A stretch of DNA of 64,000 bases from an uncultured Lachnospiraceae bacterium (GTDB lineage: Bacteria > Bacillota > Clostridia > Lachnospirales > Lachnospiraceae), in contig CAMNSZ010000003.1 of assembly GCA_946557105.1 (NCBI GenBank), positions 62,001-126,000 of the forward strand. Reading direction: 5' to 3'. The first letter of the stretch is position 1; each line of letters begins with the position of its first letter. Below are positions 26,926 to 35,321 of the stretch, one piece after another. The notes beneath the pieces are model-generated. The model made no database searches and was not told the origin of the DNA. It saw only the letters and a program-made list of their open reading frames with translations. The translations under genes were made by a program, and so were the position numbers.

Positions 26926-27333
26926 ATGATTGCACCGGTATTACATTTTAATGGTAATTGCGCTCAAGCAATTGATTTTTATGAAAAAGTATTCAAAGTA
27001 TCTGATAAACATGTTCAATTTTACAGCGAGGCACCAGAGGGTTCAGATTTGCCTAAGTCAGAAAAGACAAAAGATTTTGTAATGCACTCAGGTATGAACA
27101 TTTTTGGAACCTATGTTAACATGAGTGATACATTGGAAGAGGTTATATCAGGTAATCAGGTTATTTTAAATGTTTATATGCCATCTAATGGTGATGTAAT
27201 CAATGCATATCAAAAACTTGAGGAAGGTGGAAAAATTATTGTAAAATTAGGTCCACAATTTTTCACGCCTATGTATGCATCAGTGAAGGATCGATTTGGT
27301 GTTCAATGGCAGCTTATATCACAGGAATCATAA
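26926..27333 (+). CDS. VOC/PhnB-like protein
   Basis: This 135-residue protein has one vicinal-oxygen-chelate module pair: MIAPVLHFNGNCAQAIDFYEKVF at the start and MYASVKDRFGVQWQLI at the end, the signature of the PhnB/glyoxalase-like subgroup (PF06983 type). Such proteins act as metal-dependent isomerases or as binding and resistance proteins. AAGGAGG is ideally placed before the ATG. It stands apart, with about 80 bases upstream and a long gap downstream. Self-resistance or a tailoring role is possible. Confidence 0.75.
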   Translation: MIAPVLHFNGNCAQAIDFYEKVFKVSDKHVQFYSEAPEGSDLPKSEKTKDFVMHSGMNIFGTYVNMSDTLEEVISGNQVILNVYMPSNGDVINAYQKLEEGGKIIVKLGPQFFTPMYASVKDRFGVQWQLISQES

Positions 27334-27893
27334 AGATTTCAATATTATGGATAAAGCAGTGTGCCTATCATAATCTCAATGAACTAAATATTGAGTATGA
27401 TTTACAAGAACAAAAATAATTTGATAGGTAATAATATTGGGAACGGATTTGCCAAGCTATTATTATCTGATGATTATATGACATTGTTTAGGCAGATAAT
27501 ACAGCGTTCATAGGAATAGCATACAAAACAGTTTGCTAGAGAACCGGAATAAGTTATTGATGTTGCAAAATTTAAGTGGAACAGCATGGAGGAAAACATT
27601 GTTGGGTAGTATGGCTCAAAGGGATTGTGTTAGAGAAAATCAGGAGGAACTAAAAGTTATGTATTAGGAATTGTGCGGGAAATGGAGCTTTAAGATGCTA
27701 TAAAATTATTGCATGGACATAATAATACAACTGCTGAATTACATTTTTCAGTTTTGTCTTTTTATGGATTATTAGAAAGACATGTAATTTTATTAGATAT
27801 AAATATATTTAGGAATTCCGTAAGGTGTTAAAGGATTTATGTAGTTTTAATAATCGCCGAAGAAAACTGAGTGAAACTATAATAAGGAAAACG
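27334..27893 (+). other. Intergenic region, about 560 bases, probably decayed sequence
   Basis: The stretch is AT-rich with many stops. One frame shows short coherent runs (GNGFAKLLLSDDYMTLFRQI and VAKFKWNSMEENIVG) broken by stops, which suggests an old decayed gene, but I cannot assign a family. The last 70 bases are the possible N-terminal extension of the hydrolase from GTG 27825. Confidence 0.4.
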
Positions 27894-28709
27894 ATGGATA
27901 AAAAATTAGATATAATAGTAAGTAATGAAATAGTGAATAACATACCAGTATTATTTGTGCAAAATACAAAGAAAATAATAAAAAAGGTTATATTTGTATT
28001 TCATAAATTATTGGAAGATAAAACATACGAACTTCCATTGGCATATAGACTAGCAAAAGAAGACTATTTTGTAGTTATATGCGATATGTACGGCCATGGG
28101 GAACATCAAGTAAGTAACCAGGAAATGCATAAATATGAATTTAATAATGTTTTTAAAGATATATATCATACGGCGCATGATATACGATATGTAATTCAAT
28201 ACTTAAAACTCAATTATATGGACACATTGAATTTTTCAAATATTGGTGCATTGGGTATATCAATTGGTGCTAGTATTGCTCTGGTTGCAGGATACTTATT
28301 AGAAGAAATTAAGTATGTTGTAAGTATCATAGGTACCTGTAGTTGGCAATATATAATTGATAATTCTGGTTTTGATTCATTTAAGTTCCATGCTTGTTCT
28401 AATCCTGTAATGGACTATGATTCAGTAAGAGAATATGCTTGCAAACATGAACCAATAAATAATTATGATCAATCGAATTTCAAACCAATTTTATTTTTAA
28501 ACGGTAAACTTGATACCACTATTTCATTATTTACAGTAAATATGTACGTTCAACATCTTAGAGAGAAATTTGAAGAATACGGAAAAGGAAATTTAGTTGA
28601 ATTAAAGATATATAATAACGTTGGTCATAATGTAACTGCAAAGATGGTGAACGATGCAATTTGTTGGATGAAAGATGTGCAATCAAGAATGAAATTAACT
28701 TTTGAATAG
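27894..28709 (+). CDS. Alpha/beta hydrolase
   Basis: The 271-residue protein has the nucleophile elbow GISIG (GALGISIGAS), the acid in FLNGKLDTTIS and the His in NVGHNVT, so the triad is complete. The oxyanion strand reads KVIFVFHKLLEDK. ATG 27894 follows AAGGA at five bases. The ORF track start, GTG 27825, would add 23 basic residues and cannot be excluded. In a carrier-protein pathway it could serve as an editing or release thioesterase, or as an esterase acting on the product. The substrate is unknown. Confidence 0.8.
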   Translation: MDKKLDIIVSNEIVNNIPVLFVQNTKKIIKKVIFVFHKLLEDKTYELPLAYRLAKEDYFVVICDMYGHGEHQVSNQEMHKYEFNNVFKDIYHTAHDIRYVIQYLKLNYMDTLNFSNIGALGISIGASIALVAGYLLEEIKYVVSIIGTCSWQYIIDNSGFDSFKFHACSNPVMDYDSVREYACKHEPINNYDQSNFKPILFLNGKLDTTISLFTVNMYVQHLREKFEEYGKGNLVELKIYNNVGHNVTAKMVNDAICWMKDVQSRMKLTFE

Positions 28710-29084
28710 AGTAATTATATGGCGCTTAAAAAATAAATAATTAAATGATTATGAAGTTTCTTTCACTTGTAGGAGCAGTACGTGGATAAGCGGTTTAAAA
28801 AGCTGGTTTTTAATATAGAGATGCAAGAGCATCGTCTTTATGGCAACATGAAATACCAACTTCACAAATATTATAGTCTTTAATTTAAGATAGAATTATC
28901 TATATAGAAAAATTTATTAGAAATAATTTTAGGTTAACGATATAGCATTGTAATCGTGAGGAATACTGATTTCAATACTAAAAACATGTGGTATTTATGT
29001 TGTTTTAAGATTTCTTAAAATTATGTAATCAAAGAAAGGAAAATATGATGTTTGTGTTTTTATAGACATCAGATAAGAAATACT
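28710..29084 (+). other. Intergenic region, 375 bases, no assigned gene
   Basis: The region is AT-rich with stops in every frame and no convincing terminator. Near its end, AAAGAAAGG precedes ATG ATG TTT GTG TTT TTA TAG (29045-29065), a 6-codon mini-ORF out of frame with the following radical SAM gene, which itself lacks a good ribosome binding site. Confidence 0.5.
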
Positions 29085-30188
29085 ATGATTGAAGCAAAGA
29101 AAAAAGTTATTATTACTAATTTACTAATATACCAACATGTTTGTGATTCTTTTTGTAAGTATTGTTATCATCACAGAGAAAAAGGAAAAGATCCTTGTTA
29201 TACATATCGCTATGAGGGTGACTTATATAATAGAATCAATAAAATTTTAGAGTTTTCAAATGATCATTACGAAAGTCCTATCATTAAAATATGTGGTGGC
29301 GAAATATTTTTGATGGAAAATCTAAGAGAGTTTGTAGAACAATTACTAGAGATTTATCCATATGTATTAATTCAGACAAATGGAAGACATTTTAATGATG
29401 ATAATTTAAAATGGATTATTGATTCCAAAAGAATACTGCTTCAAATCTCTTTAGATGGACATAAAACAGATATGAATAGATATCGTTTTGATGATGAAGA
29501 GCTTATGAAGAGTATGCTTAATTTTATAAGGATTTTTAGAGAAAATAATATTTATTTGGAAATAACAAGTGTTCTAAATAATTTAAATACAGCAAGATAT
29601 GAAGAATTTCTTCAGTTTTTGAATGATGTTCCTTCGTCTATTTTACAGAATACTCTTAAAGTGACACCGATATTAATTATTGATGATGAAAGAAAATATA
29701 GACCTTCATCTGAAGATATAAAAGGTATAGAACGAATCATAGATAATTATGATACATACAAAAACATTTTACCGCCGAAGGTGTATATGAATTATTTATA
29801 TCAATTATTACAAGGGAAAAAATTAAGTTACCAATGTTATAATCCTTTAATAAGCGTAAATTATACTGATGATGGGAAAATGAAAGGTTGTACTAATATC
29901 TTACCAGAAGATCAGCTTAATATTGGTAATGTATTAACAGATGATTCAGTGGAAATTGTGAAGAAGTTTGGAAAAACAAAGTTTCAGAAGATACTACTTG
30001 AAACGAAACAATGGGTTCCAATTTGTAAAGGTTGCTTTAATTTTTGTTCTATATACAATTTGTATATGAATGATACAATTACTCTTGATGAGTTATGCGA
30101 GAATAACTATATGTTCGGATTACCAGAAGTACGAAAATCACTTTATGATATAAAGATCTCATTGCCAAAAATACAAATGATAAGATGA
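29085..30188 (+). CDS. Radical SAM protein with SPASM-like C-terminus
   Basis: The 367-residue protein has CDSFCKYCYHH (Cys 20, 24, 27) and an ICGGEIFLM segment in the place of the usual GGEP motif. The C-terminal half has cysteines in QCYNPLIS, MKGCTNILP and CKGCFNFCSIYN, the pattern of SPASM or twitch auxiliary cluster domains found in peptide-modifying and anaerobic maturase enzymes. ATG 29085 has a weak ribosome binding site. The upstream TTG 29052 has none better. No precursor peptide is visible nearby, so a carrier-bound substrate is likelier than a RiPP. Confidence 0.85.
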   Translation: MIEAKKKVIITNLLIYQHVCDSFCKYCYHHREKGKDPCYTYRYEGDLYNRINKILEFSNDHYESPIIKICGGEIFLMENLREFVEQLLEIYPYVLIQTNGRHFNDDNLKWIIDSKRILLQISLDGHKTDMNRYRFDDEELMKSMLNFIRIFRENNIYLEITSVLNNLNTARYEEFLQFLNDVPSSILQNTLKVTPILIIDDERKYRPSSEDIKGIERIIDNYDTYKNILPPKVYMNYLYQLLQGKKLSYQCYNPLISVNYTDDGKMKGCTNILPEDQLNIGNVLTDDSVEIVKKFGKTKFQKILLETKQWVPICKGCFNFCSIYNLYMNDTITLDELCENNYMFGLPEVRKSLYDIKISLPKIQMIR

Positions 30189-30448
30189 TTTAATAAGATG
30201 GTGTGTTATGAAGTCTTACGTAAGACTTTAGGAATTCAAAACATTGTGAGATTGTTGTCTTTACAGATGATGTTATAAAGCGCAAGTTATAACTAGAGAG
30301 TTTATCCAGTGTTTTTACTTGGGGTAATATACAAAGTGAAGAATTAATGAAAATCTTCGCATTTCATTTTGTAGGAGAAAAAGATTATTTAAAGCATACT
30401 AAAGCGCAGATTCATAATAAAAAATTAATTGAATGGAGGAATAAAAAT

Positions 30449-30703
30449 ATGGAAATAAAAAAAGTATGTGATGAACTAAAAGAAATTTTAATTGAGAGCT
30501 TAGAAGTTAATATAACAAAAGAAGAGATTGATGGAACGGACTTAATTACAGAATTAAATATAAATTCTGTTGATGCATTGGAGATTTTAGTAAGAGTTGA
30601 GAATAAGTATGATATTATGATACCAGATGAAGATCTAAGTGCTAGCTTAATACAATCCTTAGAGAGCTTTGCAAATTATATTATTGAAAGGTGTGGGGTA
30701 TAA
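30449..30703 (+). CDS. Acyl/peptidyl carrier protein 3
   Basis: The 84-residue carrier protein has the attachment serine in TELNINSVDALEILVRVE (Ser near residue 39) and an acidic C-terminal half. The ORF track starts 34 codons earlier at 30347, but GGAGGA lies eight bases before ATG 30449 and the protein then has normal ACP length. It is the only carrier protein next to the adenylate-forming ligase at 31181, with a dead SDR in between. Confidence 0.88.
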   Translation: MEIKKVCDELKEILIESLEVNITKEEIDGTDLITELNINSVDALEILVRVENKYDIMIPDEDLSASLIQSLESFANYIIERCGV

Positions 30704-30837
30704 GTAATGCATTTTCCAAAATAAAGGCTGCTTTTGTTAAAAGGCAGTGCAATAGAGATTACGGCATTCACACTAAAAAACAGGATATACAGTAGTTTCT
30801 AAATTGAAACTGTCATTGTTCCCCAATATATGTAAAT

Positions 30838-31163
30838 GAAACTGTGGAATACATTACATCAGGTGTAAGTGCAATAAAGACTAGGTTTTGTAGTAAATAT
30901 ACCATTCTATATATGATGTAGTACAAATTTGTACAGATTACTAATATAGCTTTAAACGCAGGTGGCAGGTGTACGAGGGATGGTATTTGAGACGCAATGT
31001 TCTGCAGTGTTTTACAGAATCTATAGTAAGAGAATACGGTGAAAAGGAATTGCATGTAATTATAGTTACACTACATGTTATAGCTTTTTTGCATCAGAGA
31101 AAGCGTCTTATATTACAGGTTATGTGCTTGAAGTCTATACTTATAACATAGAATTATGGCTAG
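30838..31163 (+). pseudogene. Decayed FabG-like SDR in three frames
   Basis: No single frame is open, but SDR landmarks appear in order across three frames. A degraded N-terminus reads ITSGVSAIKTRFCSKY (frame 1). LNAGG-RCTRDG (frame 1) matches the NNAG-x-TRDG region, with a stop soon after. FTESIVREYGEKELHVIIV (frame 3) matches the helix after YxxxK. FFASEKASYITGYVLEV (frame 2) matches the FLASxxASYITGQVL C-terminus. An internal deletion and at least two frameshifts are implied. It lies between carrier protein 3 and the ligase, so the island once had a third SDR there. Confidence 0.7.
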
Positions 31164-31180
31164 AGTGAGGGTATAAGAAT

Positions 31181-32575
31181 ATGTTATTTCAGAGGATTAT
31201 GGAACAAGTAAGAGTTAATAAAAATAAGGTTGCTATTAAAGATACAAGAAGAGCGTTAACTTATAGCGAACTCTGGGATGAAGTTTATAAGAAAAGGGAA
31301 GCAGCGATACATAGAGGTATTAATTCAAATTCTAAGGTGCTTCTTAAAATGGAAAATTGTTGTGAATGGTTAAGTAGCTTTTTGGCATTTGCTATTATAG
31401 GTGCAAAAGTTATTACTGTATCACCAGAGAGTAAAGAAGAACAGATACAATATCTTCGTAGTACATTAAAATTCTCATATGAAATTACTCCAGATAATTG
31501 TCAAAATTTTTTTTATTTTAAGGATGATGCGGAAGAAAAAACTGATATTTTATTTCCCAATAATGGAGCTGAGGTAGTTTATCATATTACATCAGGTTCA
31601 ACTGGAGAGGTAAAAATATGTATTCGTACAAGTGAGCAGTTAGTGGCAGAAGGGGAGATGTATGAGGAGAGACTTAATATAACATCTCAGGATGTAATTG
31701 TTTGTCCGTTACCACTATATCATTCTTTTGCATTTGGTGCGGTATTAATTAGTGGTTTAATCACAGGCGCCACAATTGTATTGATGGAACGATTTACACC
31801 AAGAAAGTATTTACAAATTCTTAAAAGTGAAAAAGCTTCCTTATCATTTATTGTACCAGTTATGGCAGAATTATTGGTAAAAGTGAAATGTGAAGAAGAA
31901 TATGATCTTTCGTTTATGCATTATATCGTAGTTGGAACAGGTATTGTTTCCGAAAAAGTATTTTTTGAATTTCAGAAAAAATTTGGGATTGTACTTTCTT
32001 CTAATTATGGGAGTTCAGAGACGGGAGGTGTTATTACAAGAACGGATAGCAAAAGTTACCCAAGTGTAGGAAAAGCAATGAAAGGAGTTTCTATCCAACT
32101 GAGAGCTGATAATGGAAGTATATCTTCGAATAATGAAGGACAATTGTGGATAAAAGCTCCATCTGTAATGAAAGGATATTATGGACAAGAATATGTTTTT
32201 GAATCTGATAATTTCTTTTTTACAGGGGATATTGCTAGAATTGACCAGTATGGCAATATATACATTTTAGGAAGATTGAAAAACATTGTGAGCATAGGAG
32301 GAAAGAAGATAAATCCTGTATATGTTGAAAATGTAATAAAATTGTATCCTGATGTGAAGGATACAGTGGTATTAGGTAAAAGAAAAGAAAATAACGAGGA
32401 AGTCTTGGTTGCGCTTATTTCGGGAAGAGAAAATTTAAATTTGATAAAGATTAATGAGTATTTAAAAGAAAAGTTAGAACGTTATATGATTCCTTCTGTG
32501 ATAAAAATTGTAGAGAGTATTCCTAAAAACAGCATCGGTAAAGTTGATTGTGGCGAAGTTTTAGCATTATTTTGA
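31181..32575 (+). CDS. Adenylate-forming acid:CoA/ACP ligase
   Basis: This 464-residue ANL-superfamily enzyme has the P-loop HITSGSTGEVK near residue 130, NYGSSETGG near 277, FTGDIARID near 347 and GRLKNIVSIGGKKINP near 364. The catalytic lysine is in NSIGKVDCGE close to the end. It activates a carboxylic acid as its adenylate and passes it to a thiol, here most likely carrier protein 3 just upstream. The N-terminal part is somewhat short compared with 500-540-residue relatives. The acid specificity cannot be read reliably. Confidence 0.9.
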   Translation: MLFQRIMEQVRVNKNKVAIKDTRRALTYSELWDEVYKKREAAIHRGINSNSKVLLKMENCCEWLSSFLAFAIIGAKVITVSPESKEEQIQYLRSTLKFSYEITPDNCQNFFYFKDDAEEKTDILFPNNGAEVVYHITSGSTGEVKICIRTSEQLVAEGEMYEERLNITSQDVIVCPLPLYHSFAFGAVLISGLITGATIVLMERFTPRKYLQILKSEKASLSFIVPVMAELLVKVKCEEEYDLSFMHYIVVGTGIVSEKVFFEFQKKFGIVLSSNYGSSETGGVITRTDSKSYPSVGKAMKGVSIQLRADNGSISSNNEGQLWIKAPSVMKGYYGQEYVFESDNFFFTGDIARIDQYGNIYILGRLKNIVSIGGKKINPVYVENVIKLYPDVKDTVVLGKRKENNEEVLVALISGRENLNLIKINEYLKEKLERYMIPSVIKIVESIPKNSIGKVDCGEVLALF

Positions 32576-32590
32576 AAGGAGAGTTTAAGT

Positions 32591-32620
32591 ATGAATTATA
32601 GAGGAAAGGTGAAGGGATGA
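32591..32620 (+). CDS. 9-codon upstream ORF coupled to the O-methyltransferase
   Basis: GAAAGGAGAG is followed by ATG AAT TAT AGA GGA AAG GTG AAG GGA TGA. The stop overlaps the O-methyltransferase ATG by four bases (ATGA), and the mini-ORF contains that gene's own ribosome binding site (AAGGTGAAGG). It probably serves translational coupling rather than making a functional peptide. Confidence 0.45.
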   Translation: MNYRGKVKG

Positions 32621-33612
32621 ATTCTGACTTACTAATTCAACTAATGCATAGCTATAAGGTTTCATTTTTACTGTTTTACGCAGTAGACATAGGGATTTTT
32701 AATTATTTGACAAATCAAATTGCAGCAGATGACCTTTGCAAAATTTGCTCTTTTCATTCTGTAGAGAAAATGCAGATTATGCTCAATATATTTGTTAGAA
32801 TTGGTTTATTGAAAAAGGAGCAGGAATGGTATTGTCTAAAGAGTGAATATAAAGAGTTATTAGTTAGTACAAGTGCTCATTCAATGGTTCATTTATTAAA
32901 ATTAGAAAAATTTTTAATGGAAAATTATAATACATATAATAAATTGGTTTATGCTATGGAAAATGATTCAGTAGATGACTTTAATAATCAGCATAAGCAC
33001 AATATGGAATATACTTATGGTCAGGCAATGGAAAATGGAGGGAGATATGCTGCTCTTCAAGTTAGTAGAATTTTTAGAAAACTTACAATGAAGGAACCTA
33101 GAATACTGGATGTTGGCGGGGGAACAGGTAGTTACGCAATTGCAATAGCAAATGTTTTAAAAAATGCTCAAATTGATATATATGAACGTCCAGAGATGGA
33201 ATCAGTATGTAGGGATAATATAATCCTTAATAGAATGGAAGAATCAATATCCTATAAGTCAATTGATATTACAAAAGAAGAGATTCCTCAGAAATACGAT
33301 GGCATCTTAATGTCTAATCTTTTGCACTTATTTAGTCGAGAAATAGTATTACAAATTATGAAAAAAGCGTCTAATGGCTTAAGTAAGGATGGCATACTTG
33401 TTTTACATGATTTCTTCTTGGAAGATAACCATACGGAACCTTTACAAGCACTATTATTTACAATTGATTGGCTTTTAATCGGAGCAAAGTTTAATTATTC
33501 TACTAATGATATGAAATTAATCGGAGAGACTTATGAATTAGAATTGGTAGATATTAAACGATATAAAGAACTTCCAACTACGAGCTTAGTGTTTGTCAAA
33601 AGATCAGAATAA
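32617..33612 (+). CDS. SAM-dependent O-methyltransferase
   Basis: The 331-residue protein has an N-terminal winged-helix dimerisation domain (residues 1-100) and a C-terminal Rossmann domain. The SAM motif ILDVGGGTGSYAIAIA is near residue 165, with LMSNLLHLFS and VLHDFFLEDN further on. This is the COMT/acetylserotonin type common in natural product pathways, where it methylates hydroxyls on aromatic or polyketide substrates. It could use a hydroxyl made by the U32 pair. AAGGTGAAGGG precedes the ATG. Confidence 0.9.
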   Translation: MNSDLLIQLMHSYKVSFLLFYAVDIGIFNYLTNQIAADDLCKICSFHSVEKMQIMLNIFVRIGLLKKEQEWYCLKSEYKELLVSTSAHSMVHLLKLEKFLMENYNTYNKLVYAMENDSVDDFNNQHKHNMEYTYGQAMENGGRYAALQVSRIFRKLTMKEPRILDVGGGTGSYAIAIANVLKNAQIDIYERPEMESVCRDNIILNRMEESISYKSIDITKEEIPQKYDGILMSNLLHLFSREIVLQIMKKASNGLSKDGILVLHDFFLEDNHTEPLQALLFTIDWLLIGAKFNYSTNDMKLIGETYELELVDIKRYKELPTTSLVFVKRSE

Positions 33613-33709
33613 TTTTTGAGTATTCTTGTTTACAAAATATTTAGAAGGAACAAAGTAAATATATACTTGGTTTAGTTAAACTAGTACAAATTTTTTTAGA
33701 AAGCACTAT

Positions 33710-33808
33710 ATGGGAACATAAAGTATTGATATCAGCGATATTGAGCGAATTGTTGGGAATGGTCAGTGGAATGATTTTATATGGTTACAAATAATTGCAT
33801 TATTTTGA
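33710..33808 (+). pseudogene. Possible AcpS (phosphopantetheinyl transferase) N-terminal remnant
   Basis: The frame reads MGT, stop (TAA), then SIDISDIERIVGNGQWNDFIW before ending at 33808. The phrase SIDISDIERI closely matches the metal-binding start of AcpS-type phosphopantetheinyl transferases (GIDIVDIERI), and an ATG-Gly-Thr precedes it as in intact AcpS. The rest of the protein is missing. With three carrier proteins nearby, a former dedicated activating enzyme makes sense. The match covers only about 20 residues, so the call is tentative. Confidence 0.4.
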
Positions 33809-33881
33809 GTACATGAATTGATTGGTAATTGATGAGTTTATTATCAAAATGGTATCAATATATGAATCTAAGGAGAAGAAT

Positions 33882-35207
33882 ATGGTTCAAAAAGAAAAAA
33901 TTATTTGTATTGTTTTGGAGGGAATGGGAACAAAGTTATTAAATCAATACATGAATCAAGGATATTTAAAAAATATACATAGTTTGATGAGGGAACAGGG
34001 AGGATTATTGTTATCAAGCAAAGTACCTTATGAAGGCTCAGCACTTCAAACGGCATTTACAGGTTATCAGCCAGAAGAAACAGGAGTTTATTCATATTGG
34101 CATATTCACAATTATCATTACATTCCTCAGATTATTACATCAGATCAGCTAGAAAAAAAGTCTATTTGGCAAAGGGAGGAAATGAATGATAGGAGGTTTG
34201 CTGTAATTAATATATTTGGTACACATAAGCCATATCCAATAAATGGATATATGCTAACCTATTTATTTCAACAGTCATTAAGAGCTTGTTATCCTGAGAA
34301 TCTTATTAGAGAGTTAAGTAAGGCGGGATTCCCGTATGGGAACGATGTTTCCGCTTTATACACAGGAACAGAACGTGAGAAATTTCTTAATATGATTTTT
34401 CAATTAGAAAAGAAACGTATTAATGTTGCATTTGAATTACTAAAAAAAGTGGATGTGTTAATAGCTAACTTTACAATTGTGGATAGATTATCTCACTTTT
34501 ATATGCAAGAACTTGATAGTGAAGTATTTCAAGAAAAAACTGAGTCTGCAATATTTAAAGCTTATGAGCTTATGGATGAGACGGTAGGGCGATTTCTTGA
34601 TGAAATGGATAAAGATACACAATTATTTGTTTTTTCAGATTTAGGTTTTGGTTCATTAAGAGAATTCTTTTCTTTAAATAGTTATTTAGAAAAAGAAAAT
34701 TTTTTGAGACGTGAAAAAAATGGACAATTTGACTGGAAACGTACAATTGCGTTTGAATCTATCCAAGGTTCGCATGGAGTAAACATAAATCTTAAAGGTT
34801 TATATAGAGATGGAATTGTTGGTATGGAGCAATTTGAATCAGTTCGCAATGAAGTTATGGAGTATTTGAATAAATTGATAAATCCAAAGACGGGTTTACC
34901 ATACTTTAAAGCAGTAATAAAGGGAGAGGAATTTTATTCAGGAACATATTCTAATAAGGCACCACACATTATGTTAGAGGCATTTGACGAGCGATATTTG
35001 CCACTTGGTGATAATTATTGGGCAGAACATGTTCATAGACATTATCAGAGCGGATGGCATAGAAGAGAGGGTTTTTGGACTGGTAAAGGTAATAAAATTG
35101 ATGGAGTTAAAAAAGATGGCTCGGTATTAGATATTAGTCCAACATTGTTTGGACTAATGAATAAATCAGTTCCAATCGAGTTCAAAGGTAAATCGCTCAT
35201 ATCTTGA
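33882..35207 (+). CDS. Alkaline phosphatase superfamily (phosphodiesterase-like) protein
   Basis: This 441-residue protein has the layout of the type I phosphodiesterase/nucleotide pyrophosphatase family: KIICIVLEGMGTKLL at the start, TAFTGYQPEETGVYSYW, DRLSHFYM in the middle, FSDLGFGSLREFF, NINLKGLYRDG and GWHRREGFW. Several catalytic positions deviate. The first metal Asp (DG) is Glu (EG), the nucleophile region lacks the usual Thr, and SDHG reads SDLG, while the Asp/His of DRLSHF and the late His are kept. ATG 33882 follows AAGGAG. It may be an inactive or repurposed homologue. It is the last intact gene of the AT-rich island. Confidence 0.75.
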   Translation: MVQKEKIICIVLEGMGTKLLNQYMNQGYLKNIHSLMREQGGLLLSSKVPYEGSALQTAFTGYQPEETGVYSYWHIHNYHYIPQIITSDQLEKKSIWQREEMNDRRFAVINIFGTHKPYPINGYMLTYLFQQSLRACYPENLIRELSKAGFPYGNDVSALYTGTEREKFLNMIFQLEKKRINVAFELLKKVDVLIANFTIVDRLSHFYMQELDSEVFQEKTESAIFKAYELMDETVGRFLDEMDKDTQLFVFSDLGFGSLREFFSLNSYLEKENFLRREKNGQFDWKRTIAFESIQGSHGVNINLKGLYRDGIVGMEQFESVRNEVMEYLNKLINPKTGLPYFKAVIKGEEFYSGTYSNKAPHIMLEAFDERYLPLGDNYWAEHVHRHYQSGWHRREGFWTGKGNKIDGVKKDGSVLDISPTLFGLMNKSVPIEFKGKSLIS

Positions 35208-35216
35208 ACAAAGGAG

Positions 35217-35321
35217 ATGTATTCTGTCAAAGTATTTATATTTGGTATTGTTGGAAGAAGTTATAATCTAATTAATTAGTTTATTCAGCAGGGATATTTA
35301 CCGAACCATAGAGTTTTATAA
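35217..35321 (+). pseudogene. Remnant of a second phosphodiesterase-like gene
   Basis: The frame MYSVKVFIFGIVGRSYNLIN, then TAG, then FIQQGYLPNHRVL matches the first 35 residues of the alkaline phosphatase superfamily (KVLIxGxDGxxxxLLxxxIxxGYLPNLxxL). It resembles the start of the intact gene directly upstream. An internal stop and the lack of any continuation mark it as a relic of a paralogue. Confidence 0.6.

Noticed and set aside
30813-31151. ORFs at 30813 (minus) and 30969 (plus) as real small genes
   Set aside because: The region is better explained as a frameshifted SDR relic, and neither ORF has a ribosome binding site.
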